Of a stretch of 64,000 nt of DNA, positions 37,053 to 44,015 are shown piece by piece (position 1 is the stretch's first letter; each line of letters opens with the position of its first letter). The stretch lies in the NCBI GenBank assembly GCA_963790335.1, contig CAWBOB010000001.1, forward strand, positions 186,001 to 250,000, in the 5' to 3' direction. The notes beneath the pieces are model-generated. The model did no database searches, was not told the origin of the DNA, and saw nothing but the letters and a program-made list of their open reading frames with translations. This stretch comes from JAOUEA01 sp963790335. Its GTDB lineage: Bacteria > Actinomycetota > UBA4738 > HRBIN12. Position numbers and translations under genes: made by a program.

Positions 37053-37082
37053 ACGCTAGACCCCCGTTGACCTGCAGGTCAA
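37053..37082 (-). promoter_or_regulatory. promoter TTGACC-18-TAGCGT with a 16-bp palindrome over the -35 box
   Basis: On the minus strand TTGACC (37082-37077) and TAGCGT (37058-37053) are 18 bp apart, upstream of the GTG at 37027. TTGACCTGCAGGTCAA (37067-37082) is a perfect palindrome that includes the whole -35 box, a classic repressor layout. Best promoter match in the window. Confidence 0.62.
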
Positions 37083-37132
37083 TAGGCCGAAGAGCCGTCC
37101 GAGCCGGAGCGGCGAGCCCTCGAGGGATCTGC

Positions 37133-37408
37133 TCAGCCGCCGGCGACGGCCGGCAGGATGCTCACCGTGTCGCCGTCGGAGACCTCGGTCTCGAGCGAGC
37201 CGAGGTAGCGAACGTCCTCGTCGTTCACGTACACGTTGATGAACCGGTGCAGGCCCCCGTCGGCCGAGATCACGTTCTTCGTGATGCCGGGGTAGGAGCC
37301 CTCGAGGTCGGAGAGCACGTCGCGGAGCGTGGCGCCGTCGGCGCCGACCTTCGCCTCTCCCCCGGCGTGCTTTCGCAGGATCGTCGGAAGCTTCACGGTC
37401 ACGGCCAT
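37133..37408 (-). CDS. cysO: CysO, ubiquitin-like sulfur carrier
   Basis: 91-aa MoaD/ThiS-fold protein ending in Gly-Gly (SILPAVAGG), the tail that is adenylated and turned into a thiocarboxylate. Fold strands: VTVKLPTILRKHAGGEAKV, GATLRDVLSDLEGSYPG, RFINVYVNDEDVRYLG and GDTVSILP. Mec removes cysteine after CysM has added it; both family members are in the window. The moeB-like gene ends 27 nt upstream, so the two are co-transcribed. Confidence 0.92.
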   Translation of the reverse strand: MAVTVKLPTILRKHAGGEAKVGADGATLRDVLSDLEGSYPGITKNVISADGGLHRFINVYVNDEDVRYLGSLETEVSDGDTVSILPAVAGG

Positions 37409-37435
37409 CGTCGATCGTCTCTCCTGTGTGTTCGG

Positions 37436-38260
37436 CTATGAACGGGCGGGCACGCCACAGAACGCTTCGTAGTCGATGAGCTCGGTGATCGTGGGCTCCT
37501 TGCCGCAGACCGGACAGTCGGCGTCCCAGCGGATCTTCACTTCCTGGAAGTCCATGTGCAGGGCGTCGTAGAGCAGCAGGCGCCCCTCGAGCGTGTCGCC
37601 CTCGCCGGTGATGAGCTTGATCGCCTCGGTCGCTTGGATACCGCCGATCACGCCGGGCAGCACGCCGAACACGCCGCCTTCGGCACAGCTCGGCACGGTG
37701 CCCGGGGGCGGCGGCGATGGGAACAGGCACCGGTAGCACGGCGTCTCTTGGCCGGGCATGAACACCGTTGCCTGGCCCTCGAACTGGTAGATCGAGCCGT
37801 AGACGAGCGGCTTGCCCGTGAACTGGGTCGCGTCGTTCACCAGGTACCGCACCGGGAAGTTGTCGGTGCCGTCGACGACGATGTCGTAGCCCTCGAACAC
37901 CTCGTACACGTTGGTCGAGAACAGCAAGGTGTCGTGGCCCACGATCTCGACCGTGGGGTTGATCGCGCGCAGATGCTCGACCGCGCTCTCGACCTTGGGG
38001 CGTCCGATGTCGTCGCTCGTGTGCAGGATCTGACGCTGCAGGTTCGAGACGTCGACGTCGTCGAAGTCCACGATGCCGAGCTTCCCGATGCCGGCCGCCG
38101 CGAGGTACATGGCGATCGGGGAGCCGAGCCCTCCGGCGCCGATCACGAGCACCGAGCTGTCGAGCAGCTTCCGCTGGCCGGCACCGCCGATGTTGGGAAG
38201 GATGATGTGGCGCGCGTAGCGCTGGACCTGGTCCTCGTCGAACATCGGGGTCGGGGTCAT
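37436..38260 (-). CDS. moeB: MoeB/MoeZ-like E1 adenylyltransferase (no rhodanese domain)
   Basis: Activates the C-terminus of a ubiquitin-like carrier, here most likely CysO. 274 aa from the ATG at 38260. ATP loop GAGGLGS (41-47), zinc Cys pairs CYRC (175, 178) and CPVC (249, 252), and a candidate catalytic Cys192 in SCAEGGVFG. Mycobacterial MoeZ carries a C-terminal rhodanese domain that supplies sulfur; this protein stops before it, so sulfur must come from another protein. Located between mec (14-nt gap) and cysO (27-nt gap). Confidence 0.9.
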   Translation of the reverse strand: MTPTPMFDEDQVQRYARHIILPNIGGAGQRKLLDSSVLVIGAGGLGSPIAMYLAAAGIGKLGIVDFDDVDVSNLQRQILHTSDDIGRPKVESAVEHLRAINPTVEIVGHDTLLFSTNVYEVFEGYDIVVDGTDNFPVRYLVNDATQFTGKPLVYGSIYQFEGQATVFMPGQETPCYRCLFPSPPPPGTVPSCAEGGVFGVLPGVIGGIQATEAIKLITGEGDTLEGRLLLYDALHMDFQEVKIRWDADCPVCGKEPTITELIDYEAFCGVPARS

Positions 38261-38273
38261 GTGCGAGGGCCTC

Positions 38274-38672
38274 TCATGTGATGACGAGCTCCTCTTCGGT
38301 GACCTCGCCGTCGGTGATGAAGAACGACCGTACGACGGGCCGGTCGCGGTCGGTGAGCGAGGCCACGATGTAGCGCGCATCGGGGTAGAAGGCGAGCTTC
38401 GTGTCGGTTTCGCTCGGGTAGGCCTCGGAGTGGGTGTGCGAGTGGTAGATCGCCCAGAGGTCCCATCCCTGCTCGTCGATCTCGTCGAAGACCCGCAACT
38501 GCTCCTTGCCGTCGAGCCGGTACGTGACCGGGCTCGCGTCGGCGTTCCGCATCGGGAAGACCTTGACCGGCACGCCGTCGGCGGCAGCGATCACGCCGCA
38601 GCACTCGTTGGGGAACTCGCGGAGGCCCTGCTCCACGATCTCCTTGTAGAAGACGCCGTCAAGCTCGCTCAC
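38274..38672 (-). CDS. mec: Mec, JAMM/M67 metallopeptidase that frees cysteine from CysO
   Basis: 132 aa, GTG start with GGGAG upstream. The JAMM zinc motif is complete: Glu23 in FPNECCG and H-S-H-x7-S-x2-D as HSHTHSEAYPSETD (His77, His79, Ser87, Asp90). It cuts the CysO-Cys adduct made by CysM. First gene of mec-moeB-cysO. TAGCAT on the minus strand at 38738-38743 may be its -10 box, giving a leader of about 60 nt. Confidence 0.92.
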   Translation of the reverse strand: MSELDGVFYKEIVEQGLREFPNECCGVIAAADGVPVKVFPMRNADASPVTYRLDGKEQLRVFDEIDEQGWDLWAIYHSHTHSEAYPSETDTKLAFYPDARYIVASLTDRDRPVVRSFFITDGEVTEEELVIT

Positions 38673-38755
38673 GATCGTGCTCCCGCCGGGATGCGACCCG
38701 CGTGCGTGCGCTCGCCCGCCGCGGTTGCAGGTGCAAATGCTACCAGTGGGGTGGA

Positions 38756-39805
38756 TTATTCCGAGAAGTTGCCGGTCACCCCGATGGCACCGGGCACCCC
38801 CTCGACGACCGTGCCGATCTCGGCCTTGGGCACCGAGCGTGCGTCGAGCGCTGGAAGGAGGGCGCCGGGCTCTCGCGTGGCGACGAGGAGGCCTCCGCTC
38901 GTCTGGGCGTCGGCGAGCAGCAGCTGTTCGGGCTGGGTGAGGCTTCCCCAGTCGACATGAGGGTCGACCGAAGCGTGGTTGCGCTGGGTGCCGCCTGCAA
39001 CGACGCCGTCGCGGGCCAGGTCGAGCACGCCGTCGATGACGGGCACCGCGCTCGCGTCGATCTCGGCGGCAACGCCGCTCGCGAGCAGCATGCGGTGCAG
39101 ATGGCCGAGCAGACCGAATCCGGTGACGTCGGTGGCGGCGTCGGCGCCCGCCTCGTCGACCGCCTCGGCGGCTGCCTCGTTCGGTGTGGTCATCACGTCG
39201 ACCGCGGTCGTGAGCATCTGGTCGGACGCGACGCCCCGCTTCACGGCCGTCGAGATCATGCCGAGGCCGATCGGCTTCGTGAGCACGAGCGCGTCGCCAG
39301 GCACAGCGGTCGAGTTGCGCAGCATGCGTTTCGGGTCGACGAACCCGAGCACCACCATGCCGTACTTGGGCTCGGGATCGGTGATCGAGTGCCCGCCGAG
39401 CACTGGAAAGCCCACCCCGTGAGCAGCGTCGATGCCCCCTTGCAACACCCTTCCCAGCATGTCGAGCGGAAGGTCGTCGACCGGCCAGCTCACGATGTTG
39501 AGCCCGAGGAAGGGCCTCCCGCCCATCGCGTACACGTCGCTCATGGCGTTCGTGGCGGCGATGCGCCCCCAGTCGTAGGGGTCGTCGACGATCGGTGTGA
39601 AGAAGTCGAGCGTCGCGACCAGGGCGCGGTCGGCGTCGAGCTCGTAGACGGCGGCATCATCGCCCGTGTCGGCAGCGACCAAGACGTCGGATGGGATCGC
39701 CGGGAGGGCGAGCCCGCCGAGCACCTCGGTGAGCTGGTCGGGGCCGAGCTTGCACCCGCATCCGGCGCCGTGGCTGAACGAGGTCAGTCGCCGCTCGGTC
39801 CGCAT
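38756..39805 (-). CDS. selD: selenophosphate synthase
   Basis: Makes selenophosphate from selenide and ATP. 349 aa from the ATG at 39805, chosen because a TATGCT box ends 7 nt upstream and the N-terminus then matches E. coli SelD in length; an ATG at 39817 is also in frame. The catalytic block SHGAGCGCKLGP is the same as the E. coli motif, with Cys16 and Lys19 in the places of Cys17 and Lys20. Later: ATNAMSDVYAMGGRP, GGHSITDPEPKYGMVVLG and DVTGFGLLGHLHRML. No selA, selB, selC or selU is in the window, so its user (selenoprotein, selenouridine or other) is elsewhere. Confidence 0.95.
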   Translation of the reverse strand: MRTERRLTSFSHGAGCGCKLGPDQLTEVLGGLALPAIPSDVLVAADTGDDAAVYELDADRALVATLDFFTPIVDDPYDWGRIAATNAMSDVYAMGGRPFLGLNIVSWPVDDLPLDMLGRVLQGGIDAAHGVGFPVLGGHSITDPEPKYGMVVLGFVDPKRMLRNSTAVPGDALVLTKPIGLGMISTAVKRGVASDQMLTTAVDVMTTPNEAAAEAVDEAGADAATDVTGFGLLGHLHRMLLASGVAAEIDASAVPVIDGVLDLARDGVVAGGTQRNHASVDPHVDWGSLTQPEQLLLADAQTSGGLLVATREPGALLPALDARSVPKAEIGTVVEGVPGAIGVTGNFSE

Positions 39806-39812
39806 GGGCACG

Positions 39813-39849
39813 AGCATACGAACCCTCGTTCGATACCGGAATCAGTATC
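39813..39849 (-). promoter_or_regulatory. predicted selD promoter with inverted repeat
   Basis: TATGCT on the minus strand (39818-39813) ends 7 nt before the ATG at 39805. GATAC (39832-39836) and GTATC (39845-39849) form a small dyad with an 8-nt spacer over the expected -35 position. The arm resembles the centre of the palindrome at 41405-41426. Confidence 0.4.
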
Positions 39850-39864
39850 AGGACCCCGAGCGCC

Positions 39865-41299
39865 TCACGCCGACGGCGGAATCCTCACGAATCGGATCGT
39901 GCGGCGCTCGAGGTCGGCTTCCTCGAGGCGAACACGCACCTCGGCGGCGAGCTCGTGCACGTCGTCGCAGGGCCCGATGACGGCCGGGTCGCGCAGGGCC
40001 ACCTCGCCCCGGTTCCGCTTCCACAGATCGATGACGAGGGCATCGGCGACCTGACCCACGAACGGCGCGAGCACCGCGGCTTCCACGACGTCGATCATCG
40101 TGCGCTCGAGCCGGTTGTGACGATCGGCGGCCGCCGCCATCTCGCCCGGCAGCGCAGGGAACGCCGCGAGCACCCATCCCGGCACCTGCCGATCGGCGCA
40201 GAGCGCGAGCGAGGTCTCGAGGGCATAGCGGTCGACGAGCCGGCGCAACGGTGCGGTGCAGTGCGCGTAGGGCGCGGCGATCGCCGCGTGGATCGGTTCC
40301 AGCGGCACCTCGGAGTCGAAGGCCGTGTAGGAGGCGCCGCGGAACAGGACCGCGGCTTCCTGCAGGAAGACGGCTTCGGTCCGGGAGCGTCGGGCATCGA
40401 CACGGTGCAGCAGATCGGCGTAGCGCATGTCGTCGGGCCAATCCACGTGCAGTGCCCGGGCGACGCGACGGAGCCGGGCCACGTCTCGTGGGTCGGGAGG
40501 AGGCAGCGTGCGGAGCACACCGACTCCGCCCTCGATCATCAGACGGGCTGCGGCACGCCCGGTGAGCAGCGAGATCTGCGCGTTCCACCCCTCTACCTCG
40601 AGCGGCGCCTCGAACCGCAGTTCGTAGCCGTCGCCCGACGGCACGACCTCCTGGCGGGGAACGCCGAGGCTCGCGCCGCCGCGTGCGCGCTCGGCCTCGT
40701 GGAGCAGCCGGCCGACCTCGGGGAGCACCATCAGCATGTCGCCCGCCGTGCCCCCGTCGATCGAACGCTGCACCTCGGCGTAGCTCAGCTTCGCCCTGCT
40801 CGAGACCATCGCCCGCTCGACGTGCACATCGACGATGTCGCCGTGCGCGTCGACGTCGATGCGCCAGACGACGGCAGGCCGAGGCCCGTCGGGAAGCAGC
40901 GACGCGGCTTCCTCGGAGAGCACCGGCGGATACAGCGGCGATCGCACGTCGGGGCTGTAGGCGGTCTCACCTCGCCTATGGGCTTCGGCGTCGACCAAGC
41001 CACCGGGCTCGACGAACGCGGCGACATCGGCGATCGCGTACCGCACCCGGAACGCCCTCGCCCAGCCGCTCGAGATGCATCGCCTGGTCGAGGTCGAGCG
41101 AGGAGGGTGGATCGATCGTGACGAACGGAACGTCGGTGAGATCGGTCTCGGGGAGCCGCGGCTCGCCCGCCGCGCGCTCGGCTTCGGCCAACACCTCGGC
41201 CGGGAACGTCTCGGGCACGCCAACCTCAGTGCGGATCGCCGAGAAGGTCTCGCGCAGCCCGTCACCGGGCGGTGTGAGGCGAACGGATCGACGTGGCAT
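39865..41299 (-). CDS. RNase II/R-family exoribonuclease (RNB domain), one frame break
   Basis: 3'-5' exoribonuclease of the RNB family, about 478 aa when joined, shorter than RNase R (no full cold-shock and S1 set). From the ATG at 41299: RRSVRLTPPGDG, then the RNB core FVTIDPPSSLDLDQAMHLERL, with the active-site acidic residues in SLDLDQA. The frame breaks near 41060-41070 and goes on as FRVRYAIADVAAFVEPGG, SPDVRSPLYPPVLSEEAASLLPDGPRPAVVWRIDVDAHG and YAHCTAPLRRLVDRY (the RNB C-terminal motif). TAAGCT 6 nt before the ATG predicts leaderless start. Two operator-like palindromes lie upstream. Confidence 0.85.
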
Positions 41300-41305
41300 C
41301 CTGCG

Positions 41306-41311
41306 AGCTTA
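41306..41311 (-). promoter_or_regulatory. predicted -10 box (TAAGCT) of the RNB gene
   Basis: TAAGCT on the minus strand ends 6 nt before the ATG at 41299. GCAGG just before the ATG could serve as a weak ribosome site if transcription begins further up. Confidence 0.4.
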
Positions 41312-41356
41312 CGAAGGCCTCCGCTCTCGGCGCAGCGTGCGACGCGGCTGGAGGTT

Positions 41357-41374
41357 GACACCGAACGCGGTGTC
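41357..41374. promoter_or_regulatory. operator-like palindrome, copy 1
   Basis: GACACCG-AACG-CGGTGTC: 7-bp perfect arms and a 4-nt spacer. It shares its arms with copy 2, centred 50 bp away, and lies about 45 bp above the -10 box of the RNB gene. Confidence 0.55.
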
Positions 41375-41404
41375 GATCCGCTCGCTGAGTTCCCCGGCGG
41401 CGTT

Positions 41405-41426
41405 CTGACACCGATACCGGTGTCAG
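41405..41426. promoter_or_regulatory. operator-like palindrome, copy 2
   Basis: CTGACACCG-ATAC-CGGTGTCAG: 9-bp perfect arms and a 4-nt spacer. Same core and spacing as copy 1. The layout (about 20 bp, two sites near five helical turns apart) suits a dimeric TetR- or GntR-type repressor. Confidence 0.6.
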
Positions 41427-41510
41427 TGGCGAAGAGCGAGGATGAGTGTCGGTATCACCCTTCCAGTATCGACCTCGAGCGGCATCGAAAGCGACGGCGA
41501 GCCCCCATGC

Positions 41511-43048
41511 CTACGCCAGCATCGTCGCCATGGTGGCCCACTGTTCGCGGTCGTCGTCGCGGAAGGCGCGCGTCTCGGCCATCGTCGTGGGCCCGAGCAC
41601 GCGGTTCCTCGAAGGCAGCGTGCGACGGATCTGCTCGAGCTCACGCCGCGTGAAGCGGCAGGCTTCCGTGTTGGGCTCGACGCCGTAGAGCGCGGCGCCG
41701 TTCAGGCCGAGGATCTTCGCCTTCAGCTCCTTCGTGAGCTTCGGGTATCCGTAGCGTTCCTGGAACTCCGGTGAGATCTGGAAGGCGCGCACCGCCTGGA
41801 TCATGGGCTGCGGCGAACCGTAGAACAGGCAGTCGGTGCCCCAGAGCACGTTGTCCTCGCCGACGTAGCGCAAGCAGCTTGCCGAGGAAGTGCGCGGCCT
41901 GATCGGGGTAGCGCATCACGAACCACCATGAGGTGCCCATCTCGGCGTAGACGTTCTCGTTCGGCCCGATACCCTCGCGTTGCATCGACCAGATCAGGCG
42001 GTTCGTGCCCATGTTCCGCGTCGCTCTCGCGTAGGGAACCTCGGGCACGTCGGCCTCGAACCCGGAGTGGTACGCGACGAAGTTCATGTCGGGATGCCGT
42101 TTCGCCGCGGGCCCGATGTCGTCGGGCGAGGCGAACGGCGAGCCGAGCGACAGTCCCTTGTGGATGCAGATGGTGTTCGTGCCGATCTCCTTGGCCTTGC
42201 GGATGAACCGCTCCCCCACCTGCCGCTCGTTGGGATCGCGGTCGTCGAGCCACCAGCCGTTGCCGTCGCCTTCGAAGGCGTCGGGGAAGTGCGTGAACGT
42301 CTTCCAGGCGGCCACCGGGTAGGCGTTGGCCGTGTGCTCCATCGCGTCGAGGGCAGCGTCGAGCTTGCCGACGTTCGGCAAGGCCTGGCCGTGCAGCAGG
42401 ATGCGCTCGTCCTGGCAGAGGTTCGCCGGCGACCGTCCGCGTGAGGTCCATCACATCGTGGCCCTGCGGACTGCGTTCCGGGAAGATCGGCAGTGCCGAG
42501 AGCACGAGCATGCTCGTGTCGGAGCGCAGGAACATCAGCTCGAGGAAGTGCTCGATCGAGTAGCACGCGCGGGGGTCGTCCTCACCGCAATCCTGCTGCG
42601 GGAACGACGCCCAGAAGTCCTGTCCGTTCAGCACCGGGTTCAGGTGGTACTCGAGCAGATGCCCCTGGATGTCGAAGACGAACTCCTCGCCGCCGAGCGC
42701 CTCGAACGCGCTCTCGGGCTCGACCGAGGCGCTCGGCGGGATCTCGTACGTGCCGCCGGGGCTGGCGCCCGTCGCGCTCGGCGACGACGGTCCCGCCGTG
42801 TGCTCTTCGGCCGTGCACGCGTTGAGCGCGAGGAAGGTCGTCGCCGCGCCGCAGACCGAGAGCAGGAACTCGCGCCGTGACATGCCGAGTCGGTCGGCGC
42901 TCTCGATCGACCAAGCTCGGGCGCGCGCCACGGTCTCCGCGAGCACCGGCGGCAGCGAGGGTTCCGGGTCGTACTCGCCGTTGGAAGCCGGTCCGAACTG
43001 GACCGGCAGTCCAGGATCTCGTTCCTCGTCGTTGCGGTGCGGCGGCAT
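41511..43048 (-). CDS. Tat-exported amidohydrolase (TIM-barrel, Amidohydro_2), two frame breaks
   Basis: About 510 aa when joined. From the ATG at 43048 (GGGGAG upstream). After a polar lead of about 55 residues comes a Tat signal with lipobox: GMSRREFLLSVCGAATTFLALNAC. The mature part begins FVFDIQGHLLEYHLNP, then TSMLVLSALPIF; a break near 42430; AWKTFTHFPDAF, ICIHKGLSLGSPFASPDDIGP, MNFVAYHSGFE; a break near 41870-41885; then VLWGTDCLFYGSP with the catalytic Asp of the family. His ligands of the barrel (QGH, HKG, YHSG) are present. The long lead before the twin Arg is unusual. Divergent from the PfkB gene. Confidence 0.8.
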
Positions 43049-43157
43049 GCGACGGCTCCCCTCGCTGGTTCCCGCGGTTCCCGCAAGGAGACACTCGCAC
43101 GATGCCGATGGTTCCGCGAGCCGGGCGCACGGCTGCACGGGTGCGAGACTGAGCCGG

Positions 43158-43988
43158 ATGCGCGTGGCGGTCGTGGGGCACGTGGAGTGGGTCTCGTTCG
43201 GATCGGTCGACCGCATCCCGGGCCCGGGCGAGATCGCCCATGCGACCGACGAGTGGGAAGAACCCGCCGGAGGCGGCGCGGTGGCCGCGGTGCAGCTCGC
43301 GAAGCTCGCCGGCGCGTGTGACCTGTTCACCGCCGTCGGCGACGATGAGCTCGGACTCCGGGCTCGGGAGGAGCTCACGGACCTCGGCCTCGACGTGTTC
43401 GCCGAGACCCGCGACGATCGCACCCGGCGAGCGCTCACCCTGGTCGATCCCGTCGGGGAGCGCACGATCGTCACGCTCGGGCGCCGCCTGGAGGCACGTG
43501 GCGATGACGCGCTCGGATGGGAGTCGCTCGACGATGCCGACGCCGTCTACGTCACGGCCGGTGATGCCGATGCGTTCCGTGCCGCTCGCCGCGCTCGAGT
43601 GATGGTCGTCACGTCACGGGTGCTCGAAGAGCTGCTCGACGCCGACGTGGTGCCCGACGCACTGGTCGGCAGCGCGAGGGATCCTGCCGAGCACGTCGAC
43701 ACGGAGATGCTGCCGTGGCGGCCGCCCGTGCTCGTTCGGACGGAGGGAAGGTCGGGCGGCCGCTACGAGACCTCGAGTGGGGGAACCGGGCGCTACGAGG
43801 CGGTCGAGGTCCGGGGGCTCGCGGGCGACGCCTACGGAGCGGGCGATTCCTTCGCGGGCGGGCTCACGTACGCGCTGGGCGCCGGATGGGACCTCGAGCC
43901 GGCGCTGGCCCTGGCCGCCCGGTGCGGCGCCGCGTGCGCTGCCGGGCGAGGCCCGTACGCGGGGCAGCTCGGCGCGGCCGACCTCTGA
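43158..43988 (+). CDS. PfkB-family carbohydrate kinase
   Basis: 276 aa from the ATG at 43158. Ribokinase fold: VAVVGHVEWVSFGSVDRIPGPGEI at the start, EEPAGGGAVAAVQLAKLAGACDLFTAVGDDELG (the GG-x-x-N-A-type motif, here without Asn), and the catalytic GDAYGAGDSFAGGLTYAL with the base Asp of GAGD. The substrate, a sugar or nucleoside, cannot be told. Divergent from the amidohydrolase (109-nt gap) and convergent with the cyclase gene. Confidence 0.88.
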   Translation: MRVAVVGHVEWVSFGSVDRIPGPGEIAHATDEWEEPAGGGAVAAVQLAKLAGACDLFTAVGDDELGLRAREELTDLGLDVFAETRDDRTRRALTLVDPVGERTIVTLGRRLEARGDDALGWESLDDADAVYVTAGDADAFRAARRARVMVVTSRVLEELLDADVVPDALVGSARDPAEHVDTEMLPWRPPVLVRTEGRSGGRYETSSGGTGRYEAVEVRGLAGDAYGAGDSFAGGLTYALGAGWDLEPALALAARCGAACAAGRGPYAGQLGAADL

Positions 43989-44015
43989 TCCCCGGAACCC
44001 GCCGCGCACAGCACC

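Noticed and set aside
28930..37132. Mobile element carrying the RND block
   Set aside because: No transposase, integrase, terminal inverted repeats or target-site duplication could be seen at either edge; the insertion idea rests only on gene order.
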